A stretch of 64,000 bases of DNA from Thermoplasmata archaeon (GCA_028864975.1 JAGWLG010000016.1:1-64000), one strand, 5' to 3'. Positions 55,301 through 62,241 are shown, numbered from the stretch's first letter. Notes: generated by a model from the sequence alone, not told the origin. Program-made: numbers and translations.

Positions 55301-55617
55301 GCGGGAGAGGGCCGAGCGGAGGGTGGGAGAGCCTCAGGATGGTAGAGAGGAGTCGAGGGAGAGAACGTGGGCGAAGCAGGAGTCGGGCCTGAAGAGAAAG
55401 TGGGAGCCCGGCCCGGCATGGGAGCCGTCAAGGCACTCGAGAGGACAGAGGAAGACCCTGAGGGCAGCCCCGCGCGATGCGAGGGGAGGCTTGACGAGGC
55501 CGAAGCGGCTGCTCCAAGGAGCGGGAGCCCTCCGACCACGAGAACGAAAAGGAGGAGGCCGAGAAGGATTGGCGACAGGGTTTTCGCGGAGAGGGGCCAG
55601 GCCAGGCGGGTGTTCAT
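49390..55617 (-). CDS. Giant YVTN-like propeller surface protein with paired Ig-like repeats
   Basis: 2,075 residues. Signal segment (about 15-40), a Ser/Pro-rich spacer, and a YVTN/NHL-like propeller region (about 170-800; VYLTDTGAASVGVVN, GLAVDPTNGQVLVPNYY). The stalk (about 830-1900) has about 11 Ig-like domains. From 52,780 down to 50,563 two types alternate: A (TVNGTAS...YAWSGLP...TDTNG) and B (GDVGQ...FLWTGLP...DVGTLT...GWT), giving a two-domain period of 550-558 bp. A PKD domain (AWNFGDGTHATG), a membrane helix (about 1955-1976) and a 99-residue acidic, Pro/Ser-rich tail follow. A TATA-like box 26 nt upstream supports ATG 55617. Confidence 0.8.
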   Translation of the reverse strand: MNTRLAWPLSAKTLSPILLGLLLFVLVVGGLPLLGAAASASSSLPSHRAGLPSGSSSVLSSALTAPMPGRAPTFSSGPTPASPTFSPSTPLYHPEALPPSARPSPAVAATASATQGGSLTYGPSTSSYAPSGDARSGASTARGSLQVPGLPAASSTSGPVAEPGAVLGSFGLNGYSAGAVFDPITGNFYDCEGTGLYAYNGTTGAMVGSTTLPSGCSAPAWDPAQDLIFAPLGSTLDTVNPVTNTIAGSVSASGHGAAYDPANGMVYLTDTGAASVGVVNAATLAVGTSISVSALTYRAAYDSHNGMLYVALIGTRVAEINPSTSAVSYINVGNTPDGLAVDPTNGQVLVPNYYSSNVSIISGTSIAATWAGFHDPGAPVYDPADQQWFVCQAGGFASDPWVNAVSASSDAIAAVNLTAAGDCSSMVYNSANGDVFDIVSSSNVVTIISTELAVGGIGLAQPTFPQSSVGVGSYPDYSAYDSQNGYLYVTNNQGNSITIIDTSTNSVVTTIGGLNQPIGITYDPANGKIYAIDPCVGATSGALVIISGTTLSSINSGWNCYYYIDYDPANGWLNLVGQAGPYGNFQWIDPNSLVVQAGFQQGSASIAGVVYNPSNRDMYYTDPGYNMLWLADSSGAYTGYASTGNDPGYPDYDPIDHEVYVPNTLGNSVSIYSGSSNVGTVGGVGNEPTSCAFDGYTGDVACVSYDTTTVAFITSSTHRLYLNVAVGGGSGGGLALGATYVPSNHELYITSPINNQVRTLTFGVGGPLTSVDVGQTFALTGSVVAAGSGGDSPSSGASPSGGFACGTHPFGPTVPGPLELICRPGNSGSVSVWINDTDSSSSQVWSQAALTVNQPPIASTPVASPAGSPTNSADVGQTVQFSTGGSFGTGTYVSYSWGGLPGGCSSASLSTVTCTLSSAGALSLTARVTDSNGVTSVSSAALSFTVYADPALTTPTSTVNTTSATLADVGEAATFATTVASSGSGGLSAEAWSGLPGGCSGTGLSISCSALTAAGTFTVSASTTDTNGVRATSAPLTFVVGADPSMAAPAASTSSADVGQTSTFQLVPVGGAAPYSSFTWTGLPATGCAGTTTAAATCTFAASGTLSVSGSATDATGWTVHTLAALAFTAYADPALTTPTLTVNGTASGVADLGQALSFATTLSSSGSGGISSYAWSGLPSGCTGTGAAVACTASVAGTYTVSVSVTDTNGVTAVSPAFSLTINSDPSVPAATTSAITGSGDVGQTVSFTAAPSGGTSPYATFLWTGLPTSCTATATASPSCTFVAADVGTLTISVAVTDSQGWTTGSTSALSFTVYADPALATPSSTVNGTASAVLDAGQALVVATSVSAPGSGGIIAFAWSGLPATCSGAGASISCAPTAVGVYSLVVSGTDSNGEMATSAPFVLTLDPDVSVAMPGAAPTSGDVGQFVVFSAVASGGTGPYASYVWSGLPSVCSGVATATPHCTLATADVGTLTLSVQVTDAQGWTAGSVAPSAFTVYADPVLATPTLQVNGTANSAADVGQSLAFATSVSAPGSGGITTYAWTGLPAGCTGTTATISCVAPASGLHSVSVRATDSNGVSAVSAAFTFAILEDPVVSSVAANASVVDAGASVMFQAAAAGGVPAYASFVWSGLPSSGCTGTSGPVATCVLATVGTLSVSASVVDANGWTSGTSAAVSVSVVADPALAPLAASPSSVEAGQRLNITTSVVAVGTGSDVVSWSVSALGLGCAESASTVLACAPSTSGNYTVTATLRDASGRSDVASIVVSILLAPSVSAPSWPAASEVGIALQASATATGGRGPYTYSWHGLPSGVVATAGSVAGAPTASGSFPVYVTVSDALGGSARSAVTTLVVVPALTASVDLATSAPISGSAVSLVASYQGGSGTVRYAWNFGDGTHATGASPSHVYGKAGTFTAWVWANDSLGASSAASVQVVVKAPAPTVLGAPSNVGYGLLGAIALLAVLAALLALLYLRQRKKRPAPASDVGSAKASDEAAPASEPSAAQDSSSESGGASAASADAGAGTAAPPEPSGEQPWSEESETPKPDAEEPSFGEGPSPDGAGDGPSQPDA
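50563..52780 (-). repeat. Two-domain (A-B) Ig-like super-repeat, four copies
   Basis: The B-domain ends (YADP or VADP codons) lie at 52775, 52223, 51665, 51113 and 50563, spaced 552, 558, 552 and 550 bp. Domains within a copy differ from each other more than the corresponding domains of different copies do, so duplication acted on a pair. Confidence 0.65.
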
Positions 55618-55639
55618 GCGCGCCGCACCGGTAAGGGGT

Positions 55640-55647
55640 CTTATGGG
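55640..55647 (-). promoter_or_regulatory. TATA-like box for the giant YVTN-like gene
   Basis: Minus strand CCCATAAG, centred about 26 nt before ATG 55617, implying a leaderless mRNA. Confidence 0.45.
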
Positions 55648-55773
55648 TTGCCCCTCGGCACGAGGCCCCTTCGACGGTCTCCGTGGTTCTCGTGAGCCTT
55701 CCAGCGGGCGACCGTCCCCCGTGCCTCTTCGCGCTGGTCAGCGTGATGTGGTGAGGGCGCGGAGGGAGAGGTG

Positions 55774-56079
55774 ATGGGACGGGTCCGGGCCGAGTCTCAC
55801 GTCGACTTCGAGGCGCGCGTCGTCGAGGCGGTCCGGGAGATCCCCTTCGGACGGGTGTGCACCTACGGGGACATCGACCGGAGGGCGCCGCGGCGTGTGG
55901 GCGCCATCCTGGCGACGACTTTGGAGGACATTCCCTGGCATCGGGTTGTCCGCGCGGACGGCACCCTGGCCATGGGAAGGAGGCAAGAAGAGCTCCTCCT
56001 CCAAGAGGGCGTACCGATAAGCCACGGCCGCGTGGACCTGGCGCGCGCGAGATACTCGGCCGGTAGACTCGATAGATAG
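55774..56079 (+). CDS. Alkyltransferase-like DNA repair protein (ATL, PWHR motif)
   Basis: 101 residues resembling the C-terminal domain of O6-methylguanine-DNA methyltransferase: VVEAVREIPFGRVCTYGDID, a recognition helix with RRAPRRVGAILA, and DIPWHRVV. Trp55 replaces the methyl-accepting Cys of the PCHR motif. This is the defining change of alkyltransferase-like proteins, which bind O6-alkylguanine, flip it out and recruit nucleotide excision repair instead of removing the alkyl group. GTG 55771 directly precedes ATG 55774; a GGAGGGAGAG tract lies just upstream. It stands alone between a surface gene and hemerythrin. Confidence 0.85.
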   Translation: MGRVRAESHVDFEARVVEAVREIPFGRVCTYGDIDRRAPRRVGAILATTLEDIPWHRVVRADGTLAMGRRQEELLLQEGVPISHGRVDLARARYSAGRLDR

Positions 56080-56101
56080 GAACCGTTGCGCGCTAGGGTT
56101 C

Positions 56102-56728
56102 TCAAGCCCGCTCAGCCATGTCCTTCTTGGCCCGCCCGGCGGGACAGAACGGCGTGAGGGTGGGGTTCGAGGGGCTCTTGGGTTTCTCTACGATGCGTTG
56201 GACGGGCCCGAGCTCCTTCTCGAGCCGCTGGAAGATCTCGCTCACCTCCGCGATGTCCTCCACCGTCAGGACCTCTCGCGCCATGGGGAAGAGCATCGTG
56301 TCCTCCCGCTCCATGTGGTCGTCCAAGAGCTGGTGCACCCCCTGGGTCTCACGCAGCAAGGCCGGATGGGCGGACGGATCCTCCGGATCGCTGCCCAACC
56401 GCTCTCCCACCCTGTGCAGGGTGGTGCGGTGGGCGCGCAGCGCTTGATGCTCGGACAGGAAGACCGAGAGCGGTCCGCCGTCCGACCCGATATGCCGGGC
56501 GAGGACCGGGAAGAGCCCTTGCTCCTCCCTTCCTCCATGCTTCTCCTCGACGTCGTCCGCAAGAAAGTTCACGAAAGAGGACACGCGCTGAGGGTCGAGA
56601 GTGGGCGAGCCCTGCGAGCGCGGTGCCGGCTGGAGCTCCTCGAGGAAGGCCCGGATCCGGTCCCGGAAGATCCAGTGCTCCTCGATGAGCACCCCCAAGG
56701 GGTCGTAGTCCTTCGACGCACGGAACAC
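56102..56728 (-). CDS. Hemerythrin HHE-domain protein
   Basis: 208 residues, four-helix-bundle pattern with candidate di-iron ligands His18 (EEHW), His64 and Glu68 (EKHGGREEQGLFP), His94 (SEHQ), His138 and Glu142 (DDHMEREDTMLFP). HHE proteins bind O2 or NO or act in iron and oxidative stress handling. The tail (about 180-208) is basic and contains one Cys. It converges on the ATL gene with 22 bp between stops. A weak TATA-like AAGATTC lies about 24 nt upstream. Both neighbours being stress-related is suggestive only. Confidence 0.85.
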   Translation of the reverse strand: MFRASKDYDPLGVLIEEHWIFRDRIRAFLEELQPAPRSQGSPTLDPQRVSSFVNFLADDVEEKHGGREEQGLFPVLARHIGSDGGPLSVFLSEHQALRAHRTTLHRVGERLGSDPEDPSAHPALLRETQGVHQLLDDHMEREDTMLFPMAREVLTVEDIAEVSEIFQRLEKELGPVQRIVEKPKSPSNPTLTPFCPAGRAKKDMAERA

Positions 56729-57031
56729 GGGCTAACGGAGGACCGCGAGAATCTTGCCATCGCGACCGAACCGGTGAGGTGCCATTGAAGGGAAGGCCAA
56801 CCGCCAGGACACCAGAGAGCGAGCGAGACACCATCAGCGTCGGTCGGGGGCTCCTTTCCCCGACCCGAAGGAGCCCCCCCACCGCCACCTGGTTCCCGTA
56901 CAGGGCCTAGGGTAGACCGAGATGTGGGAGAAGCTCTGTCCCGCACGCGCTCCCCAGGAGCACGGACGGACGACGGCGCCAAGTACTCGTCCCGGCGAGC
57001 GCTGCCTCGCATCCATCCCCTTAAGGGGTAG
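56729..57031. other. Intergenic region between hemerythrin and SDR genes
   Basis: 303 bp of divergent intergenic sequence with no convincing gene. It holds a C-rich tract near 56870 and a perfect palindrome CCCCTTAAGGGG at 57017-57028, listed separately. Confidence 0.4.
57017..57028. promoter_or_regulatory. Perfect 12-bp palindrome before the SDR start codon
   Basis: CCCCTTAAGGGG ends 3 nt before ATG 57032. It is a possible operator or an mRNA structure over the start; its purine arm may also serve as ribosome-binding site. Confidence 0.3.
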
Positions 57032-57916
57032 ATGGGACCCAAGGCGAACATGCCCTCCAAGGTGATCCTGTTGACCGGGGGGAACTCCGGCATCGGGAAG
57101 GCGGCCGCGATCGAGCTTGCTCGGTCCGGCGCCGAACTGACGCTCGTCTGCCGAGACCGAGAACGTGCAGAGAAGGCCCGTGGGGACATCCTGCGCTCGA
57201 GCGGAGCGAGGTCGCTCGACCTGATCCTCGCGGACCTGACCCTGCTGTCGGAGGCCCAACGTGTGGCCAAGGAGTTCACCTCCACGCACGCGCGCTTGGA
57301 CGTCCTGGTCAACAACGCGGGGAGCAACTTCCCGGAGTATGCGGAGACCTCCGAGGGCCTCGAGAGGACGATGGCGCTGAACTATTACGCGCCCTGGGCG
57401 TTGACGCAGGGCCTCCTACCGCTCCTCCGGAGCTCAGCGCCCTCCCGCGTGGTGAACGTCGCCTCGGTGGCGCACTTCAGCGGACGGCTCGACCTCAACA
57501 ATCCGAACGGCAAGGGGGACATGGGAGTCGGAGGGCTCGGCGCCTACTCCCGCTCCAAGCTCGCCCTGGTCCTCTACACCTACGAGCTCGCTCGGCGCCT
57601 GAAGGGCAGCGGGGTCACGGTGAACTGTCTGCACCCTGGGGCGGTACGGACCCACATCTGGGCCCACGCGGGGAGGTACCGGATCCTCGTCCAGTTCGCT
57701 TCCCTCTTCATGCTGAGCCCGAAAGCGGGCGCTCGCACGCTGGTCTTCCTCGCCACCTCTCCCGAGGTCGAGGGGGTATCGGGCACGTACTTCGAGAAGT
57801 GCCGGGAGAAGACGTCCTCCGCCCGGTCCCGCGACCCCAAGCTCGCCGTCGACCTGTGGGAACTGACCGAGCGCGTTGTTAAAGCAGGCCGCTTCCCGCC
57901 CCCCGCCGCCCCCTAG
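57032..57916 (+). CDS. Short-chain dehydrogenase/reductase (retinol-dehydrogenase-like)
   Basis: 294 residues. NAD(P)-binding TGGNSGIG (residues 15-22) with CRDRERAEKA after the second strand (suggesting NADPH), VLVNNAGSN, VNVASVAHFSG with the catalytic Ser, and AYSRSKLAL with Tyr172 and Lys176. The arrangement matches the extended retinol dehydrogenase/WW-oxidoreductase-like group, which reduces carbonyls of lipids, retinoids or isoprenoids. Substrate unknown. Start ATG 57032 or 57050 (both just before VILLTGG). It converges with the gene at 57913-58218, overlapping it by 4 bp. Confidence 0.88.
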   Translation: MGPKANMPSKVILLTGGNSGIGKAAAIELARSGAELTLVCRDRERAEKARGDILRSSGARSLDLILADLTLLSEAQRVAKEFTSTHARLDVLVNNAGSNFPEYAETSEGLERTMALNYYAPWALTQGLLPLLRSSAPSRVVNVASVAHFSGRLDLNNPNGKGDMGVGGLGAYSRSKLALVLYTYELARRLKGSGVTVNCLHPGAVRTHIWAHAGRYRILVQFASLFMLSPKAGARTLVFLATSPEVEGVSGTYFEKCREKTSSARSRDPKLAVDLWELTERVVKAGRFPPPAAP

Positions 57917-58218
57917 GGTGCGGATGTTCGTGCAGGGTGAGCGACGAGCTCGTCGATCTGCCCGTAGAGGAAGGGGAGTTCGGGAGCATCCCCTCCCGAA
58001 CAATAGAGCGTCCCCGAGGCATACGCCGTGAAGGTCGCCCCCGCGTAGCGCACACGCCAGATCTCGGACTGGCCTCGAACATCGTGGTCGCGGAGCCCTC
58101 CGCACCGCAAGAGGAGGTGGAGGATCTCCTCCGACCTCGCCCTCGGGACCTCGCGCCACGTGCGGTGGGGCAGGGTGGAGCCCATGGGGTCGATGCTGAG
58201 GCCTTCGCTACGGGCCAA
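57913..58218 (-). CDS. Small uncharacterised protein, possible TBP-like domain
   Basis: 101 residues. The central part, EIWRVRYAGATFTAYASG followed by TLYCSGG and a helix (LYGQIDELVA), could form a strand-strand-helix unit like the TBP-like domain at the N-terminus of RNase HIII, but the match is by pattern only. It overlaps the preceding gene by 11 bp on the same strand, which supports it being real and co-transcribed. Function unknown. Confidence 0.5.
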   Translation of the reverse strand: MARSEGLSIDPMGSTLPHRTWREVPRARSEEILHLLLRCGGLRDHDVRGQSEIWRVRYAGATFTAYASGTLYCSGGDAPELPFLYGQIDELVAHPARTSAP

Positions 58219-58804
58219 GCGTCGGCGCGAAGTAGGTCTCCGTCCCCTGGATGTTCGCGGTCTCGCCGGCCCACGTACTGATTCCGAAAGTGAACGTCTC
58301 CCCGGGGGTCGTCGGGAAGGTGAAGCCCCCCGTGGAGGTCGCCGTTTGGTAGATGGTGACCCGGGTCCCGTTCAGGAGGAAGAGGTTCACGGCACTTCCC
58401 CCGAGGGTCGCGTAGCTGAAGGTCACGCTGCCCGCGTGGGTGAACGTCATCGTTCGATTGTAGGCCGAGTACCCGCCGGGGTCGACGATCGAGAAGGAGA
58501 AGTTGAGCTGGTGCGAGACCGGGACCGCGGCCTCGACCGCGAAGAGCGTGGAAGAGAGAACCACTGCGACGACGAACCCTATCGTGAGCCAGGTCATGGC
58601 GCTGAGCCTTGCGAGCCCGCGAGCAGGAGGCTTCGCCGCGGGGGGCGCTCCCCCTGGGGGGCCGCCCGCCGGCGGGGCGAGTCCCCTAGGTCCCGGGACG
58701 GCCAGTGCTTGGGTATGCGGTAAGGGGCGGCGACAGCTCGGGCAGAAGTTGAACCCCGGGCCTAGCGGGGCCCGACAGTAAGGGCAGTGGCCGCCAGCCG
58801 CCAT
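58208..58804 (-). CDS. Zinc-ribbon single-pass membrane protein
   Basis: 198 residues. An N-terminal zinc ribbon (CPYCRAPLGPGFNFCPSCRRP), then a Pro/Gly/Ala linker, one membrane helix (about 70-92) and a 105-residue extracytoplasmic domain without Cys. The zinc ribbon faces the cytosol. Domain order resembles the proteins at 46111 and 60307, where a proline-rich segment takes the place of the ribbon. It is followed by the small gene at 57913 with an 11-bp overlap. Function unknown. Confidence 0.7.
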   Translation of the reverse strand: MAAGGHCPYCRAPLGPGFNFCPSCRRPLPHTQALAVPGPRGLAPPAGGPPGGAPPAAKPPARGLARLSAMTWLTIGFVVAVVLSSTLFAVEAAVPVSHQLNFSFSIVDPGGYSAYNRTMTFTHAGSVTFSYATLGGSAVNLFLLNGTRVTIYQTATSTGGFTFPTTPGETFTFGISTWAGETANIQGTETYFAPTLGP

Positions 58805-58920
58805 GGGCTCTCCGAATCAGAACGCGAGGGTACTTCCCTGTTTCGATGGCGCGGACGCCGAGCGAGAGGCTCTTGCGGGCCCACCTTTGAGGGGGGGCCC
58901 TCCGCCACCGGAGCGAGAGC

Positions 58921-59709
58921 TTAGCTCGTCGAGCTCGGGGCAACGGTGGGTTCCGGCTTGGAGACCACGGCCGCTCGGCCGCGGTAGAGCGCCAGGAGCC
59001 CGACGGCGATGGCCCAGAGAAGGACAGGGAAGGCGACTACCCGTTCGAGCCCGCCCTCACCGAGCCCGAAGAAGGCCCCGTGGGTCAGGATGTTCTGGAT
59101 GTAGAAGGCGAGGGCGACCACCGAGAGCACTCCAAGGCCGAGCGTCACCAACGCGTAGCGGCCCCACGACCGGTCCCCCCACATCGCGATCCCCATCGCG
59201 GTCAGTCCTAGGTTCGCCCACCCGAACGTCCAGACCGAGAAGAAGTCGTGTGCCTGTCCGCCCATGGCCGTGCTCGACTCCGTGAAGATGCCGATGCAGA
59301 CCGCGCCTAACGACCCCAGGGTCAGGAGCCAGGCAGCAGGGTAGGTGCGTCCGTTCCGAGGGAAGACCTGGTAGAGGGCCACGATCCCGAAGACCGCGAG
59401 GATCCCCAGGACCATGACCGAGCCGTTGAAGATCCAGTCGTACCCCCAGTAATAGGAGGTCCCGTTGAACACGTGGTTGCCGTTGACCCCCAGATCGCTG
59501 ATCGTGTTGGAGCCGGGTCCGACGGCAAGGTACCCCGGCCTCAGCGCCTGTTCCACCGCCATCGCGATGAAGAACTGCACGCCCCCGACGACCAGGGCGA
59601 GGGCGCCCAGGCGGATGCGGAGGCTCTTCCAGGAAGGCTCTGCGGGTCGCTCGTCAGCTACCGCCTCCGCGTTAGGAGTTCCGAAAGGCCCCAAGGTCCG
59701 ATCGCCCAC
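58921..59709 (-). CDS. DUF998-family membrane protein
   Basis: About 262 residues with six predicted membrane helices. VGPGSNTISDLGV after the first helix is the family signature of DUF998, an uncharacterised integral membrane group; the region includes NHVFNGTSYYWGYDWIFNGS, then SSTAMGGQAHDFFSVWTFG. GTG 59709 is preferred because a TATA-like CCTAAGTAG is centred about 22 nt upstream; GTG 59760 would add 17 residues. It follows the four-helix protein gene by 32-83 bp on the same strand, so the two may be linked. Function unknown. Confidence 0.78.
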   Translation of the reverse strand: MGDRTLGPFGTPNAEAVADERPAEPSWKSLRIRLGALALVVGGVQFFIAMAVEQALRPGYLAVGPGSNTISDLGVNGNHVFNGTSYYWGYDWIFNGSVMVLGILAVFGIVALYQVFPRNGRTYPAAWLLTLGSLGAVCIGIFTESSTAMGGQAHDFFSVWTFGWANLGLTAMGIAMWGDRSWGRYALVTLGLGVLSVVALAFYIQNILTHGAFFGLGEGGLERVVAFPVLLWAIAVGLLALYRGRAAVVSKPEPTVAPSSTS

Positions 59710-59792
59710 CCCATCGGGGGGTCTCCTACTTAGGGATGGAGGTCCACGCACCGAGGGCACGGAGCTCGTGAGGAGTCCCTACCCGTGCGAGC

Positions 59793-60194
59793 TCAGGTCC
59801 AGCGCACTCCGCGCCGGAAGAACGCATGGCGGGAGGAGGAGAGGGCCTGGAGAGCGAACATCAGACCGCCCACAAGGACCAGGAGCGCGCCCACGATGGC
59901 CAGGATCGCTCCCGATAGGACGAGGAGGCCCACCAGCCCGATGACCAGGAGGGCGATGGCCCCCGCCATGGGGATGCGGCCCAGGAAATGCCCGCGCGTG
60001 TAACGCGTCAGGACGAGCGCAAGGACCCCGAGAACGAGCGCTGCGATCCCCGTCGCGGTACCTCCGACCAGCCCCACGCTCGAGGAGGCGGCCGGGGGGC
60101 TGGCGACCCCTGCGATGAGGGCGATCGCGCCCCCGATGATGAGGAAGAACGCGCCCAAACGACAGAGGAGGGACACGAGGAATCGAGCGACCAT
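59793..60194 (-). CDS. Small four-helix membrane protein (paralogue-like to 4568-4957)
   Basis: 133 residues, four hydrophobic segments (about 8-30, 38-62, 72-92, 95-118) rich in Gly, Ala, Leu and Val, with a short polar turn RYTRGHFLG between helices two and three. The protein at 4568-4957 has the equivalent turn YYARGTPGER in the same place, which supports common origin. The C-terminus is short and basic. The gene precedes DUF998 on the same strand. Function unknown. Confidence 0.7.
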   Translation of the reverse strand: MVARFLVSLLCRLGAFFLIIGGAIALIAGVASPPAASSSVGLVGGTATGIAALVLGVLALVLTRYTRGHFLGRIPMAGAIALLVIGLVGLLVLSGAILAIVGALLVLVGGLMFALQALSSSRHAFFRRGVRWT

Positions 60195-60306
60195 GGCACG
60201 GATGGTCTTTCATCGACCGGGAGGGTTTTCTTTCCTCCCTAACTCGAGGGAAACGGGTTCCCACCTCCGGCGCCCCGGCGAAGCCGCCCCATCCGCGAAA
60301 GGGCCC

Positions 60307-61020
60307 TCAGAGGGCGACCTCTCCCACCACCGAAGCCCCCCCGGTCCCGTAGGCAGAGAGCAAGGCGCCGCTGAGAGGGGAAGCAGACCATATGCTGATC
60401 GTGTCCTGAGCGCCCACGGCCACGCTCGAGCCCCCGGTGTTCCAAGTGCTCCCGCCGGCGCCGGAGGGGAAGGTCGCGATAGGTAACCCCGCGGCGTTCT
60501 CCAAGACCAGGAACCAGCCGCTCGTGGGGGAAGGACAGGCGATCGCGCTCCCCGAACGGCACTGCGCGACCGAGGGAGCCGCCTGAGAAGCGAGGAGTAA
60601 CGTCCCGTTCTTCAGGGAGAATCCGACCTGGGAGGTGGACAGGGTCGCGGTGACCGCCTCGATCGTGACGTTCGCAAAGTGGACCGCGCCGTTCGACGAG
60701 GTCGCGAGCGTCGGGGGGCCGAAGGCCAGGCTCGAGGTGAGGCCGACGGGAGGGACAAGGGGCGAGATCAACGAGAATAGCACGACCAACAGGACGATCG
60801 GTACGACCACGAAGAGCACGACGAGGAGGGCAACGATCGCCACGACCGTGCTGTCGTGATGTGAGGGCGGGGCGGGGGGCGGTCCCACCGGGACGAGGAG
60901 GTAGGCCACGGTCGGGGGAGGTGGAGGCGGGGGGAGAGGAGGAGGAGGCGGCGGAGCCTGCGAGCCCGCCGGCGAAGAGGTCGGCGCAGCAGAGGAGGAA
61001 GGAAGGGGGGCGTCGGTCAC
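60307..61020 (-). CDS. Proline-rich single-pass membrane protein
   Basis: 237 residues. The cytosolic N-terminus carries two long proline runs (within residues 20-55), followed by HHDS and one membrane helix (about 58-84). The extracytoplasmic ~150 residues have two Cys (QCRSGSAIACPS) and a C-terminal part with GGSTWNTGGSSVAVGAQDTI, reminiscent of pilin-like beta domains, but there is no class III signal motif. Start is GTG 61020. It lies 58 bp after the methyltransferase gene on the same strand. Function unknown. Confidence 0.65.
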   Translation of the reverse strand: MTDAPLPSSSAAPTSSPAGSQAPPPPPPLPPPPPPPTVAYLLVPVGPPPAPPSHHDSTVVAIVALLVVLFVVVPIVLLVVLFSLISPLVPPVGLTSSLAFGPPTLATSSNGAVHFANVTIEAVTATLSTSQVGFSLKNGTLLLASQAAPSVAQCRSGSAIACPSPTSGWFLVLENAAGLPIATFPSGAGGSTWNTGGSSVAVGAQDTISIWSASPLSGALLSAYGTGGASVVGEVAL

Positions 61021-61078
61021 CAGCCACCCTACGCCTTCGCGAGAACTTCTTTCCTCCGTTCCGCGGAAAGCCCCCCGC

Positions 61079-61801
61079 TCATGCGGGGGCCTCGAGCAAG
61101 GAGAGCCAACCTTCCAGGCTCATCGGTCTCCTCGGCTGGAGCATCAGGACCGCATGAGGGATCTCTCGCTCGTCGGCGAACTCCAGCCACTGGGCCTGCC
61201 CGTGGCCAAAGGGAAGAGGATGGAGGTCGGTCTTCAAGGCCGCCTCGAGGACCTCGCGGGGGTCGAAGAGCTGGAAGGTCCGCTCCAGCCCCAGCTTGCG
61301 GTCCTCGACCTTCTGGACCCCGTTGCCCCGCTTGAAAGCGAGGAGCAGGACCCCGTCGTCCCCCAGGACCCGTTCGAACTCGGGTAGGACCACCGTCAGG
61401 AAGGTCCGTCGGGCGATGTGCTGGATCACGGCGACGCAGAGCACGGCATCGAAGGACCCGTCCTTGAACGGCAGCGAGGACTCGAGATCAACGGCCGCGA
61501 AGTCGGAGCTCGAGGCCGACCGCGCGTGGGCCTTGTGGACGCTCTCCGGGACGAGGTCGATCCCAACGACCCGGCATCCCTTTCGTACCAGGTAGTCCAC
61601 GTCCCGGGGCATCGGGCCGCAACCGGCCGCCAGCACCCGCGGGCCGGCGAGCCGCGAGGCGAAGAAATCCAGGAGATCGCTCGGGGAAGGAACCTCCGGA
61701 ACGTTCGTCAGGACCCATCGGGGAAAGTCCTCTCCGATGCGGTCCCAGGCATCTCCCTGGAGCCGGTAGAACTGTCGAGCCTCCGTCTTGAGTTCGCTCA
61801 T
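61079..61801 (-). CDS. Class I SAM-dependent methyltransferase
   Basis: 240 residues. VLAAGCGPMPRDVDYL is motif I (SAM-binding, variant of GxGxG), followed by GCRVVGIDLVPESV with the acidic ribose-binding residue, SFDAVLCVAVIQHI and EFERVLGDDGVLLLAFK. An N-terminal helix region (ARQFYRLQGDAWDRIG) is common in the UbiE/Methyltransf_11 group. The C-terminal 60 residues probably form a lid. Substrate unknown. Unrelated in detail to the O-methyltransferase at 43426. Confidence 0.85.
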   Translation of the reverse strand: MSELKTEARQFYRLQGDAWDRIGEDFPRWVLTNVPEVPSPSDLLDFFASRLAGPRVLAAGCGPMPRDVDYLVRKGCRVVGIDLVPESVHKAHARSASSSDFAAVDLESSLPFKDGSFDAVLCVAVIQHIARRTFLTVVLPEFERVLGDDGVLLLAFKRGNGVQKVEDRKLGLERTFQLFDPREVLEAALKTDLHPLPFGHGQAQWLEFADEREIPHAVLMLQPRRPMSLEGWLSLLEAPA

Positions 61802-62241
61802 GTTCGCCGTCCCTCCTCGTTCTGTTCACCTTCGAACCGCCCCCCGCACGCCTCAACCAAGGTCCCTCACGAACGGATGCCTCACGAGTTGGAGGGACAC
61901 TTCTCCCCCTCGGGGGGCCCGTCCCTCCCTTCCGTGAAGGGCGGGAAGAGCTCCGATGACCGATGCTGCTACATCCTCGGGTTCGGCCTTGAAGGGGCCC
62001 TTCCCGGGGGGTCAGGAGGTGACCGGGACGGTGACGAGGGCTCTCGGAGCTCGCGCACGGTCAAGAGGGGGGTCGAAGGGGGCGACGCGGAATCCAAATA
62101 GGGGGACACCCCATACGTATCGGTACGTAGGTCAGGCCCCGGGACCCCTTGTTCTCCCTGGCGGCAACGACCTCTCCTTTTGAAGGCCGTCCGGCCCTCG
62201 ACCGGGGCCGACGGGAGGGGGGTCTGGCCTCGGGTCAGGCC
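61802..62241. other. Intergenic region before the last surface protein gene
   Basis: 440 bp between divergent genes with no convincing gene. A 112-codon minus-strand frame (61969-62307) is Arg/Pro/Ser-rich and has no recognisable domain. The region contains an AT-richer segment (62090-62130) with two TACGTA palindromes, listed separately. Confidence 0.4.
62114..62129. promoter_or_regulatory. Two TACGTA palindromes one helical turn apart
   Basis: TACGTA, 4-bp spacer TCGG, TACGTA; centres 10 bp apart, about 115 bp before ATG 62242. A candidate operator for a dimeric regulator of either divergent gene. Confidence 0.35.
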
